Origin: Bacteroidota bacterium
Lineage (GTDB): Bacteria > Bacteroidota > Bacteroidia > Bacteroidales > F082
Length of the DNA stretch: 32,944 bases
Direction of reading: 5' to 3'
NCBI GenBank assembly: GCA_003648625.1
Contig: QMPO01000003.1
Coordinates: 1-32,944, forward strand
The notes below the pieces were generated by a model. It was not told where the DNA came from. It ran no database searches and saw only the letters and a program-made list of their open reading frames with translations. Both the position numbers and the translations under genes were made by a program. This document shows, piece by piece, positions 9,280 through 18,247 of this stretch. Positions within the stretch are counted from its first letter, which is position 1. Each line of letters begins with the position of its first letter.

Positions 9280-10056
9280 TTAGTAAAAATATTCCTTCAG
9301 CACCTTTATTGCTTCTTCGTACCCTTTTTCAACCAGCTCTTTCGTCTGTTTGGTATCGATAAGGCTGAAATCAGACAGGTCGGGCTCAATCATCAGGTCG
9401 GCATTGGTTGTATAGGCTTTCGACAGGCTGTCAATTAGTGTGTAGTAAGAGTTAATCATGACTCCGAACCAGTTTTCAGGTTTCCTTAGAGAGCGGCGTG
9501 CGTTCAGGTTTACGCCGATGATGATATCAGCCCGTGTGTCTTGCAAAAGTGAGACAGGAATATTTTCAACCAACCCACCGTCCACCAGAAGTGCGCCATC
9601 CATTTCTACGGGTTTAAAAAGACCGGGGATGGCAGCGCTTGCCATTACTGCCTCAATGACCTTACCTTTTTTAAGAATGGATTTGTTACCCGTGTTAAGA
9701 TTGCTGGCTACGACGGATAAAGGGATTTGAGATTCGTGAAACTCTTTGTCTCCAATAATTTCTTTTAGTTTCTCTCCCAGTTTTTTATTTGAAAACAGGC
9801 TGTATTTCGAAGGTGAGAAATTGGAGACATCCATCCAGTTCATCTCCATGGCTATTTCTTCAATCTCCTGCCAGTTTTTCCCAAAAGCATACAAACAAGC
9901 AACAACAGCACCAATACTGTTGCCGGATATTTGACTGATCTTTAAGCCGAGTTCGTCAAATGCACGCAATACGCCAATGTGTGCTCCGCCGAGGGCAGCG
10001 CCACCGCCCAGCGCCAGTCTGATCTTCCTGTTTCTCCTGATCCATTTGATGTTCAT
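9280..10056 (-). CDS. Patatin-like phospholipase family protein (RssA-like)
   Basis: LALGGGAALGGAHIGVLRAFDELG oxyanion motif, GNSIG nucleophile elbow, DGGLVENIPVSLL catalytic Asp. Confidence 0.92.
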   Translation of the reverse strand: MNIKWIRRNRKIRLALGGGAALGGAHIGVLRAFDELGLKISQISGNSIGAVVACLYAFGKNWQEIEEIAMEMNWMDVSNFSPSKYSLFSNKKLGEKLKEIIGDKEFHESQIPLSVVASNLNTGNKSILKKGKVIEAVMASAAIPGLFKPVEMDGALLVDGGLVENIPVSLLQDTRADIIIGVNLNARRSLRKPENWFGVMINSYYTLIDSLSKAYTTNADLMIEPDLSDFSLIDTKQTKELVEKGYEEAIKVLKEYFY

Positions 10057-10190
10057 AACGAAATAATCCTTTCTGTAAGAATCGGATAAAAGTTCTTTTT
10101 ATCAAACGGTTAAAGGTACCTAAAAAGTACGTTGCAAATGAGAAAAAATTCAGGTGAATTATCAGCACTTTTCAGGAAGAAGCATTGCTC

Positions 10191-10919
10191 TTACTTTTTG
10201 CTGAGATCGTACATGTAAGCGAATGTCAGTCCGATATACATATTTCTGAAAGGCTTGTACTCATCTCCTTTGTCATCCTTATCGTCAAATTTGTTATGAT
10301 CAAGGAAACCCATTCCGAAACGTAATTCAGCTTCAAGATTACCGGGCCCGATTTCTTTGCTGACACCTCCGCCCAGATTCAAGCCAAAATCAGCGCGCCT
10401 GTTATATTTAGGATCCAGGTACCAGTCGTCCGGATCATCGGGAGTCTTTTTATACCTTATTCTCCCTTTACAGACATCATCACCAAATTTATCTTTATAG
10501 TGTGCACCAAGAACATATCCGAAATACAGACCTGCGATACCGTAATAACGAAAGTCATCACCAAAATTAAATCTGGCCATCATCGGAAGCTGAAAATAGT
10601 GATAACGCTCTGTGTTGGAATAGTCATATTCAGATAATGAGCTTTTTTCTCCTTCACCGGTTTCCGAATACTTTGTTTTGTCTCCTATGGTAATAAACAG
10701 GAGTTCTGCATTCAGTGAGATCATGTCTGTTAATTCATAGCTGCCTATGGCGCCAATTGTTGGGAAGGAAACAACCCACCCGCTTTTCGTGCCGTCATCT
10801 TTACTGTACCTTCCGGTTATGGTGGAGAAATTAACACCCATCCGTCCGCCAACACTGTATTGACCGAAACTGAAAAGACTAAATAACAGCAGAATCGCAA
10901 AGATTAAGAATTTTTTCAT
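10191..10919 (-). CDS. Outer-membrane beta-barrel protein (porin family)
   Basis: Signal peptide MKKFLIFAILLLFSLFSFGQ; alternating beta pattern; YSVGGRMGVNFSTI; aromatic C-terminal strand. Confidence 0.8.
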   Translation of the reverse strand: MKKFLIFAILLLFSLFSFGQYSVGGRMGVNFSTITGRYSKDDGTKSGWVVSFPTIGAIGSYELTDMISLNAELLFITIGDKTKYSETGEGEKSSLSEYDYSNTERYHYFQLPMMARFNFGDDFRYYGIAGLYFGYVLGAHYKDKFGDDVCKGRIRYKKTPDDPDDWYLDPKYNRRADFGLNLGGGVSKEIGPGNLEAELRFGMGFLDHNKFDDKDDKGDEYKPFRNMYIGLTFAYMYDLSKK

Positions 10920-10980
10920 GATAAATGTTTTTTGTTTTAGTAAGGAACTGAGCAGGTCGACTATTGCGTGTCAACCAACA

Positions 10981-11011
10981 CAAAGTTAAGGCAATAAGTG
11001 ACATTTGTCAA
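10981..11011 (-). promoter_or_regulatory. Bacteroidota promoter for the beta-barrel gene
   Basis: Minus-strand TTG (11009-11011) and TAACTTTG (10981-10988), 20 nt spacing. Confidence 0.6.
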
Positions 11012-11200
11012 CTTTGGGGCTTTAATGGTTCTGTTAAAAAAGGGTCTGGCAAAGAATTGTCACCTAAAAAGTAACGATTGTTCGTCCGGTTTTCTTCTTT
11101 TGATAAATTTTTTCTACTAAAATTTTCCGGGATTTGCTTACGCGAATCCCAGAGGGAGGTGTATCATTTAAAAGCCCTGTTTGCTGCGCTCGCGGTGGTT

Positions 11201-11255
11201 TTTTTCTTTTTCCGGCCTTACGACAGCAAGCTGCCAACGGCCTGAAAAAGAAAAA
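11201..11255. repeat. Imperfect inverted repeat / hairpin downstream of tRNA-Glu
   Basis: tttttctttttccggcc (11201-11217) versus ggcctgaaaaagaaaaa (11239-11255), 16/17 complementary. Confidence 0.7.
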
Positions 11256-11280
11256 GCCCTGACAAAATCGTCAGGGCTTT
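11254..11280 (-). terminator. Rho-independent terminator downstream of tRNA-Glu
   Basis: aagccctgac-aaaatc-gtcagggctt stem followed on the minus strand by a T-rich tract. Confidence 0.75.
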
Positions 11281-11285
11281 TGATG

Positions 11286-11359
11286 TACACCGTACGGGAT
11301 TTGAACCCGTGTTACCAGGATGAAAACCTGGCGTCCTGACCTGGCTAGACGAACGGTGC
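11286..11359 (-). tRNA. tRNA-Glu (anticodon UUC)
   Basis: Minus strand GCACCGT TC GTCTAGCCAGGTCAGGAC G CCAGG TTTTCAT CCTGG TAAC ACGGG TTCAAAT CCCGT ACGGTGT A; cloverleaf forms with a G-U at the acceptor end. Confidence 0.93.
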
Positions 11360-11379
11360 TTTTGCGCATTAAGCGGCTG

Positions 11380-11387
11380 CAAAAATA
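11380..11387 (-). promoter_or_regulatory. -7 box (TATTTTTG) upstream of tRNA-Glu
   Basis: CAAAAATA on plus strand about 20 bp upstream of the tRNA 5' end. Confidence 0.55.
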
Positions 11388-11444
11388 ATAAAATATTTTA
11401 ACGGTCAAGTTTTTTTTGAAAAATCAGGCAAAAAGATGAATAAG

Positions 11445-12140
11445 TTAGTCTTCATCTGCCTGGAATTTGAATCCCAGACGTTTTCCGGTTTTTAATGTCA
11501 GCGAATCTATGGCCGTCCGCATCTCGTGCAAACTTACTTCTTTAACATTTTCGTAAGGAGGTGTCAGCAGATCAAAATTAACAGTGTACTGAATGGCCGC
11601 AGTAGTGATAATTTCAGCTATCTCTGTCGTTAACTCATTTTGCCCGAAGTTATTATATAAATAACCAAGCTCGCGTTTGCCTTCGATAAAATAATGTTTG
11701 TCTTTGTTGATGAATACCCGGCCTATCAAATAACCTACATCATTTAAGCGATTGTACTTGAATGAATCGGCCAGGAAATTATAAATATTGATCACTCCGC
11801 AATAGGACCGGTTTTTATCTTCTTTAACATATGATGTGTTCATCACACGGTGGTTGCGTGGAAACTCAAATACGTTGGTATGCATCATGAAAATGAGAAT
11901 ATCACCGCCAAATTTTAATTCAATCTCAAATTCCCCCATCGTCTTTAGCTCGAACGGTATTTCGAATCTTGACTTCTTGGTTTTTTCATACTTGTGGTAC
12001 GCATGTTTCATTTGTTCAATGACTTCCTTAAAGACGTTGAACGAATTGTATGTATTGTAATAAACAAGTTGCTTTAACTCGGATTTTTCAATGAGCTTAT
12101 CAAAAAGCTTTTTCTTATCCGGTTTCTGGTCGATACTCAT
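11445..12140 (-). CDS. Conserved-looking hypothetical protein (231 aa, soluble)
   Basis: Intact ORF immediately downstream of porT-like gene; no recognised motif. Confidence 0.75.
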   Translation of the reverse strand: MSIDQKPDKKKLFDKLIEKSELKQLVYYNTYNSFNVFKEVIEQMKHAYHKYEKTKKSRFEIPFELKTMGEFEIELKFGGDILIFMMHTNVFEFPRNHRVMNTSYVKEDKNRSYCGVINIYNFLADSFKYNRLNDVGYLIGRVFINKDKHYFIEGKRELGYLYNNFGQNELTTEIAEIITTAAIQYTVNFDLLTPPYENVKEVSLHEMRTAIDSLTLKTGKRLGFKFQADED

Positions 12141-12151
12141 ACCCTGAAATT

Positions 12152-12931
12152 TTATTCAAAGGTAAAAGAAAGCAGGAATACTTTGGAATTTAATTTATCA
12201 ATACTATCTGAGTAAAGATTGCCTTCCTTTTTAATAAGATTGAACATACCGTAACCCATTTTTGCCTCCACTCCGAATTTAAAGTATTGTGTGTAAAATT
12301 CAGCGCCCACACCTACATTTATCGCAATATCACTCTTATTTAATTTTACAGTAGTGGTGTTGCTGTTTTTCTCCGCTTTTTTCTGCGAAGCCAGGTCGAG
12401 TGAGTATTTCACACCGGCCAGTACATACATGCCGAAATTATTCAATCTCTTCGAACGATATTTAAAATCAAGCGGGAACTCGACCAATGTCGAGGTAATG
12501 TTTTTATCAACAAAAAAAGCTGATGTGTCATTATCTTTTACAGTAAGAATATGATAGCTTAGCACGCGTTCGCCGAAGGAAAGAGAAGGCGAAAACCGCA
12601 TATCAATATATTGGTGTAAAAGTAAGCTTCCGAGAATGCCTATGGTAAATCCGGGTGTTGGCCTCGCGTTAATGCTTAATACCTGGGCATAGTCAATATT
12701 CACCAATCCCGGATCTTCGGGTAGCTGGCTATCGCTCCAGCGAATAAACGGCAGACTGTCGATGGTCTTCAGCGTAAAATGCATTTGGTTCAATGCAAGA
12801 ATAAACCCGAAATGGTAAGGTTGCTGGTTATACGTTTTCAGGTTCATCACCCGGTCGCGCTGAGCCATTACCCCATTACTGAATGTAATGTTGATAAGCA
12901 GTATCGTAATTATGATGATTAACCTCTTCAA
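12152..12931 (-). CDS. porT: PorT family outer-membrane beta-barrel protein (type IX secretion-associated)
   Basis: Signal peptide; YNQQPYHFGFILALNQMHFTLK, PGFTIGILGSLLLHQYIDMRFSPSLSFGERVLSY; neighbour of ubiE. Confidence 0.85.
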   Translation of the reverse strand: MKRLIIIITILLINITFSNGVMAQRDRVMNLKTYNQQPYHFGFILALNQMHFTLKTIDSLPFIRWSDSQLPEDPGLVNIDYAQVLSINARPTPGFTIGILGSLLLHQYIDMRFSPSLSFGERVLSYHILTVKDNDTSAFFVDKNITSTLVEFPLDFKYRSKRLNNFGMYVLAGVKYSLDLASQKKAEKNSNTTTVKLNKSDIAINVGVGAEFYTQYFKFGVEAKMGYGMFNLIKKEGNLYSDSIDKLNSKVFLLSFTFE

Positions 12932-12960
12932 AGAAAAATTTTAATGTAAACGTATATGTT

Positions 12961-12989
12961 CTGATATTAGTATCAGTATACTGAATCAG
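12961..12989. promoter_or_regulatory. Palindrome cluster in the inferred porT leader
   Basis: ctgata-ttag-tatcag (12961-12976) overlapping perfect 12-bp palindrome tcagtatactga (12973-12984). Confidence 0.45.
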
Positions 12990-12994
12990 GCCGG

Positions 12995-13002
12995 CAAAAA
13001 TA
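12995..13002 (-). promoter_or_regulatory. -7 box (TATTTTTG) upstream of porT
   Basis: CAAAAATA on plus strand about 65 bp upstream of the porT start. Confidence 0.5.
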
Positions 13003-13042
13003 AGGTAATTTATTTTAAAAATCTGCAAACGGCAGGAAGCAT

Positions 13043-13759
13043 TTATTTTTTAGTCGCCGTGTATAAAGTAGCAATGCCCATTGTAAGCCTTTTTTGCTTA
13101 GTTTCCGAATAGCCGGCTTTTTCCAGTTCATTTATAAATGCCTGGTCTTCAGGGAAAGCGCTTACTGATTCAGGAAGATAAGTGTAGGCTTCTTCGTTTT
13201 TCGATACCATCCTGCCCAGACCGGGTAAAATGTATTTGAAGTAAAAGTTATAGATCTGCCTGAATGGAAAAGCTTTCGGTTTTGAGAATTCGAGAATGGC
13301 TACCATCCCGCCGGGCCGCATTACCCGGTACATTTCCCCGAGCCCTTTTTGCAGATGTTCAAAATTACGCACCCCGAAAGCAACAGTAACCGCATCAAAT
13401 GAGTTGTTTTCAAAAGGAAGATCTTCTGAATCGCCCAGCAGCAACTCGATTATGCCACTCAGTTTTTTAGCCGCAACTTTTTCTTTTCCTATCTCCAGCA
13501 TATTGGCTGCGATATCAACACCTGTGATCTTTTGTGGATTCAACCGGGTCAGCTCGATGGCCAGGTCGCCTGTGCCTGTGGCCACATCCAGAATTTGTTT
13601 TGGTTGTATGGGAGCAATTAGCCTGCGCACTTTTTTACGCCAGCGGATATCAATGCCTAAAGATAAAAAGTGGTTCAGGAAATCGTATCTGGGTGCAATG
13701 TCGTTGAACATAGCTTCCACACGTACCTTTTTACCGTTATTGTCGGGTGTTTGTGCCAT
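13043..13759 (-). CDS. ubiE: Demethylmenaquinone methyltransferase (UbiE/MenG)
   Basis: VEAMFNDIAPRYDFLNHFLSLGIDIRWRKK, LDVATGTGDLAIE, FDAVTVAFGVRNFEHLQKGLGEMYRVMRPGG. Confidence 0.95.
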   Translation of the reverse strand: MAQTPDNNGKKVRVEAMFNDIAPRYDFLNHFLSLGIDIRWRKKVRRLIAPIQPKQILDVATGTGDLAIELTRLNPQKITGVDIAANMLEIGKEKVAAKKLSGIIELLLGDSEDLPFENNSFDAVTVAFGVRNFEHLQKGLGEMYRVMRPGGMVAILEFSKPKAFPFRQIYNFYFKYILPGLGRMVSKNEEAYTYLPESVSAFPEDQAFINELEKAGYSETKQKRLTMGIATLYTATKK

Positions 13760-13763
13760 TGGA

Positions 13764-14777
13764 TCAGAGGGTGAGCAGGCGAATTACTTCGTCCTGCAAT
13801 TTTGTTTTATTGATGGGTACTACACCTACTTCTTCGCATACAAGACCTCCGGAAAGATTGGCAATAGCAGCCATATCGGGCACATCTATGCCTTGTGCCA
13901 GACACAGGGCCGCAACGCTGATCACGGTATCGCCTGCTCCTGAAACATCCGAAATATTCCGTAAGTGCGCAGCTATTTTTGCTGACCGGTAGGTTCCGTT
14001 CTCATTCCACCGGATAAAAACACCTTTTTCCGATAAGGTATTCAGGATAATTTGAGACCTCAACTTTTCCTGTAGCATGCCTATTGCTTTTTCAAGCTCG
14101 TCTTTATCGCTTTCGTCAAAATCAATATTCAGTCCTTCTTTTATTTCTTTCAGGTTCGGTTTGAATAAGGTGACATTTTTAAAATGCAGGAAATTAGCTT
14201 TTTTCGGATCGACAACTACCGGTATGTTTTTGGCATTTGCCAGAGTAACAATTTCGTTTATCAGCGATACTGTGATGACACCTTTGTCGTAATCCTGAAA
14301 TATGATGACATCGATCTTTTTACTCTCGGTCAGGTTTTTAATGTTGGAAAATAAGGCAGAAACCTCTTCTTCGTTCAGTGGGTCCGTTTGTTCTTCGTCA
14401 ACGCGCAACAGTTGTGTGTTGTTGCTGATCACTCTGAATTTAGTAGTCGTAACCCGGCTCTTACTTTGTACAATTCCCTCTTTCGGGATGCCCTCCTGAT
14501 CAAGCATTTCCAGAAATTCAGCCCCTTTAGGGTCCTTGCCAATCACTGCACACAGGTAAGCAGTGGCTCCCAGCGATTTAATGTTTAAGCCTACATTTGC
14601 GGCGCCGCCAAGCCGGTTTTCTCTTTTAGCTACGGTTACGATAGGAACCGGTGCTTCCGGCGAGATCCGGTCCACTTTCCCCCACAGATAAGCGTCCACC
14701 ATAACGTCACCTATAATAAGAACGTTGAGCTTGTCAAATTCGGAGAATAACCTTGAAACGGTATCGGTTGTCAGCAT
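13764..14777 (-). CDS. hldE: D-glycero-beta-D-manno-heptose-7-phosphate kinase-type PfkB sugar kinase
   Basis: VLIIGDVMVDAYLWGKVDRISPEAPVPIVTV, RLGGAANVGLNIKSLGA, DVSGAGDTVISV; kinase domain only. Confidence 0.88.
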   Translation of the reverse strand: MLTTDTVSRLFSEFDKLNVLIIGDVMVDAYLWGKVDRISPEAPVPIVTVAKRENRLGGAANVGLNIKSLGATAYLCAVIGKDPKGAEFLEMLDQEGIPKEGIVQSKSRVTTTKFRVISNNTQLLRVDEEQTDPLNEEEVSALFSNIKNLTESKKIDVIIFQDYDKGVITVSLINEIVTLANAKNIPVVVDPKKANFLHFKNVTLFKPNLKEIKEGLNIDFDESDKDELEKAIGMLQEKLRSQIILNTLSEKGVFIRWNENGTYRSAKIAAHLRNISDVSGAGDTVISVAALCLAQGIDVPDMAAIANLSGGLVCEEVGVVPINKTKLQDEVIRLLTL

Positions 14778-14799
14778 AAGGTTTGTTGTGTTAGCAAAT

Positions 14800-14807
14800 C
14801 AAAAATA
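14800..14807 (-). promoter_or_regulatory. -7 box (TATTTTTG) upstream of the HldE-type kinase
   Basis: CAAAAATA on plus strand about 25 bp upstream of the start. Confidence 0.45.
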
Positions 14808-14854
14808 ATAAAAGTCCTCCATTTTATTATAAGAACCTAATTATCTGAAAAATA

Positions 14855-16069
14855 TTACTTCAGGTTTTTCAGTATCGCAGCCATTCTGCTCATAGCTTCG
14901 GTTATCTGCTCCTTTGAGGTAGCGTATGAAATCCTGATACACTGGGGCGATCCGAAAGCTTCGCCCGGCACAAGTGCCACATGGGCTTTGTCAAGTAAAT
15001 ACAGACATAGATCGTTACTGTTTGAAATGGTTGTTGTCCCGTCGCTTTTGCCATAATAATAACTTACATCCGGAAATAAATAAAACGCCCCGTTAGGTTT
15101 GTTGGTAACAAAGCCTGGGATGTCTTCCAGCAGGCCGATCAGTAAATCACGGCGTTCTTTGAATGCGGCAACCATCATTTTTAAATCGGCCGACTGCTTC
15201 GGATCGGTGCTGATAGCTTCGAGGGCAGCCATTTGTGAAACAGATCCGGCACCGGAAGTATATTGTCCCTGTACTTTGTTGCAGGCATCGGCAATTACCT
15301 GGGGGGCAGCTACATACCCGATGCGCCACCCTGTCATGGCATAACCTTTGGATACACCGTTGATAATGGCTACCTGGTTTTTGATACTGTCAAACGATGC
15401 CAGGCTGATATGCTCTCCCTCAAACAGGTTGTATTCATAAATTTCATCCGAAATGATCAGAATGTCCGGGTATTTTTCGAACACACGGGCAATAGCTTCC
15501 ATTTCTTCCTTTGTGTAAACAGTACCGGTCGGATTGTTGGGTGAGTTAAACAAAAATGCTTTTGTACGCTCGGTTATTGCTTCCTCAATCTGCCCTGGAA
15601 GCACTTTAAAATCTGTTTCAATTCCGGCTTCAACAACAACTGTTTTTCCACCGGCCATTTTTATCATCGAAGGATACGACACCCAGTAAGGTGCCGGAAC
15701 GATTACTTCATCACCCTCATTTAGTATGCATAAAAATACGTTGGCAATTGATTGCTTGGCGCCGTTTGAAATAACCACCTGGCTTGCTTTAAAGCCGACA
15801 CCATTATCTCTTTTCAGTTTTTGGGCAATTGCTTCACGTACTTCGGGAAACCCGGGTACGGGCGGGTAATGAGTGATGTTATTATCAATAGCCTCTTTAG
15901 CAGCTGCTTTTATCGGCTCCGGTGTGTTAAAATCAGGTTCGCCAATGCTTAAAGCGATCACATCATAACCTTTATCTTTCAATTCCCTGCTGCGACTGGT
16001 CATTTCCAGCGTAGCCGAAACGGTCATCGATAACAGTCTGTCGGATAATATTTTTTTGTCCATCAACAA
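14855..16069 (-). CDS. Class I PLP-dependent aminotransferase (aspartate aminotransferase type)
   Basis: LSIGEPDFNTPEPIKAAAKEAI, NSPNNPTGTVYTKEEM, SDEIYEYNLFEGE, NGVSKGYAMTGWRIGYVA. Confidence 0.93.
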   Translation of the reverse strand: MLMDKKILSDRLLSMTVSATLEMTSRSRELKDKGYDVIALSIGEPDFNTPEPIKAAAKEAIDNNITHYPPVPGFPEVREAIAQKLKRDNGVGFKASQVVISNGAKQSIANVFLCILNEGDEVIVPAPYWVSYPSMIKMAGGKTVVVEAGIETDFKVLPGQIEEAITERTKAFLFNSPNNPTGTVYTKEEMEAIARVFEKYPDILIISDEIYEYNLFEGEHISLASFDSIKNQVAIINGVSKGYAMTGWRIGYVAAPQVIADACNKVQGQYTSGAGSVSQMAALEAISTDPKQSADLKMMVAAFKERRDLLIGLLEDIPGFVTNKPNGAFYLFPDVSYYYGKSDGTTTISNSNDLCLYLLDKAHVALVPGEAFGSPQCIRISYATSKEQITEAMSRMAAILKNLK

Positions 16070-16091
16070 ATTGGTTTCAAAATTAAGAGGG

Positions 16092-16099
16092 CAAATATA
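16092..16099 (-). promoter_or_regulatory. -7 box (TATATTTG) upstream of the aminotransferase
   Basis: CAAATATA on plus strand about 25 bp upstream of the start. Confidence 0.5.
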
Positions 16100-16307
16100 C
16101 TGATTTATTGGCGGAAACAGCTAAGAACAAACAGGATAATTCTGACGATCTGATCGTGAATTATTAACGAACAGCCTGATAGATTCAGTGAAGAGGTGTT
16201 GATATGAACGTGAAATAAGATAAGCTTAATGGAAGCGTTGTTTTACTTTCCGGGTTTAAAAATATATTGTTATTTTGCAGTTCAACAGAAATAAACAAAT
16301 AATTAAG

Positions 16308-16871
16308 ATGATGCTCCTTTTAAGAGATTTTATATTGATATTGGTGCCGGCAATAATTGTGCTGATTATGGTGTACCTTATGCTCCGTTATTTTTTAAAA
16401 GAAAACGCCCGGCAATTTGAGTTTTTAAAAGATGAACAGGAACTGCAGCGACTGAAAATGGCTGTTGAGAAAAAAATGGCTTCCGATAAAACGGTAATGA
16501 CATATAAATTACAGGCTTACGAACGGATGGCCATGTTTCTGGAGCGGATCAATCCGCCGAATCTGATCACCAGAAATATTGTGGCCGGACAAACAGCCGG
16601 GGAACTACAGAAGCAACTGTTGCATACAATCCGGGAAGAATATGAACACAATATGTCGCAGCAGATTTATTTGTTACCCGCCACCTGGGAGTTGATCAAG
16701 AAGGCTAAAGAAGAAGTGTCGGGTTTGATCAATGTGAGCATGACTGCTGAAATGGTAGACAAAGATGCCGGTGTGTATGCCCAGGAAATACTGTCAAAAG
16801 GATTCGAAAAGAAAGACGACCCGATAGATAAGGCCCTGCAAAGCATTAAAAGAGAGTTAGCAGATTTATAA
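16308..16871 (+). CDS. Membrane-anchored coiled-coil protein, conserved hypothetical
   Basis: N-terminal TM helix then charged helices (LKDEQELQRLKMAVEKKMASDKTVMTYKLQAYERMAMFLERINPPNLI); ORF-track start 16275 overlaps a TTATTTTG promoter-like box, so ATG 16308/16311 is preferred. Confidence 0.75.
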   Translation: MMLLLRDFILILVPAIIVLIMVYLMLRYFLKENARQFEFLKDEQELQRLKMAVEKKMASDKTVMTYKLQAYERMAMFLERINPPNLITRNIVAGQTAGELQKQLLHTIREEYEHNMSQQIYLLPATWELIKKAKEEVSGLINVSMTAEMVDKDAGVYAQEILSKGFEKKDDPIDKALQSIKRELADL

Positions 16872-16924
16872 TGCGAAAAAGATTAACTGAAAAGAAATAA
16901 GGAAGGGACTGAAAATCAACAGAT

Positions 16925-17698
16925 ATGAACCAGATCAGCACCATAAGTTTTATCGGCTCAGGTAATGTGGCGACACATCTTGCCCAGGCTGTTAAAGCGG
17001 CAGGCATGGAGGTGAAGGATGTATTTTCGCTGCATAAAAAACACGCCGATATACTGGCTGGAAAGGTCGAAGCCAGAGCTGTTGGTTCACTGGCAGAACT
17101 TCAACGTGATGCTGATCTTTATCTGCTTGCTGTTCCGGATAAAATTGTTGAACCTGTCATGCGGTCTTTTCTCCGTGTGGAAGGTGTTGTTGCACACACT
17201 TCAGGTATCACACCTATGGAAACACTGCACAATATGTCGCATTACGGAGTGTTTTACCCGTTGCAGACATTTTCAAAGGGAAAAGATACTGATATTTCCA
17301 AAGTGCCTTTTTGTATTGAAGGCAATTCACCGGATGTTGTACAAAGTTTATCAGATTTGGCAACAAATTTATCTGATACGGTTTATGAAATAAATTCGGA
17401 TCAGAGGAAATACCTGCACCTGGCAGCTGTTCTTGTAAATAACTATACCAATTATTTGTACCGGATGGCCTTTGATATTCTGGATGCCAAGCAGATGGAC
17501 ACTTCGCTACTGATGCCGTTGATCGAAGAAACCTATGCCAAGATCAGAGAAATGCGTCCCGATAAAGCACAGACCGGGCCGGCACGAAGAAAGGATCTGC
17601 TGACCATTGAAAAACATCTGTTGCTGCTGGAGGAGTTCCCGCAGTACAAAGAATTATACACCTTATTTGCCGAACAAATAATAAAAAAATATTCATGA
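16925..17698 (+). CDS. Rossmann-like / DUF2520 domain protein
   Basis: ISFIGSGNVATHLAQAVKAAG nucleotide-binding motif, GVFYPLQTFSKG, LAAVLVNNYTNYLYRMA. Confidence 0.88.
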   Translation: MNQISTISFIGSGNVATHLAQAVKAAGMEVKDVFSLHKKHADILAGKVEARAVGSLAELQRDADLYLLAVPDKIVEPVMRSFLRVEGVVAHTSGITPMETLHNMSHYGVFYPLQTFSKGKDTDISKVPFCIEGNSPDVVQSLSDLATNLSDTVYEINSDQRKYLHLAAVLVNNYTNYLYRMAFDILDAKQMDTSLLMPLIEETYAKIREMRPDKAQTGPARRKDLLTIEKHLLLLEEFPQYKELYTLFAEQIIKKYS

Positions 17699-18216
17699 GT
17701 AATTATAAAGCACTATTAACCAAAGTAAGTACATTTATTTTTGATTATGATGGCGTAATGACCAACGGTAATTTGTTGTTACAGACGGACGGACAACCTT
17801 TACGGTTCGCCAATGTGAAAGACGGTTTTGTTTTGCAGCTGGCGGCTCGTCTGGGTTACCGGGTAGTGGTCATTTCGGGTGGGTTTTCCCAATCGGTCGG
17901 GAACCGTTTTGAAGCACTGGGCATTAAAGATGTGTTTCTCGGTATCAGGGATAAGCTGACGGTTTTTGACGAGTATATTCAAACAAATAAGATTGATCCG
18001 GAAACCATTGTGTATATGGGTGATGACATTCCTGATTATAAAGTGATGAAGAAAGTGGGTGTGCCGGTTTGCCCGGCGGATGCTGCTGAAGAAATAAAAA
18101 AAATATCCATGTATATTTCCGACAAAAAAGGCGGGGAGGGTTGTGTGCGCGATATCATTGAGCAGGTGCTGAAAGTGCAGGGAAAATGGATGACCGATGA
18201 ATCTTATCATTGGTAG
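17695..18216 (+). CDS. kdsC: KdsC-like HAD phosphatase
   Basis: FIFDYDGVMTNG, VVISGG, YMGDDIPDYKVMKKVGVPVCPADA; ATGA overlap with upstream gene. Confidence 0.88.
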   Translation: MSNYKALLTKVSTFIFDYDGVMTNGNLLLQTDGQPLRFANVKDGFVLQLAARLGYRVVVISGGFSQSVGNRFEALGIKDVFLGIRDKLTVFDEYIQTNKIDPETIVYMGDDIPDYKVMKKVGVPVCPADAAEEIKKISMYISDKKGGEGCVRDIIEQVLKVQGKWMTDESYHW

Positions 18217-18247
18217 AAATACCCTCATTAGAAAATAAAATTGATCC

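Noticed and set aside
13296-13943. 215-aa plus-strand ORF across ubiE and hldE
   Set aside because: Spans two confident minus-strand genes, low-complexity shadow translation
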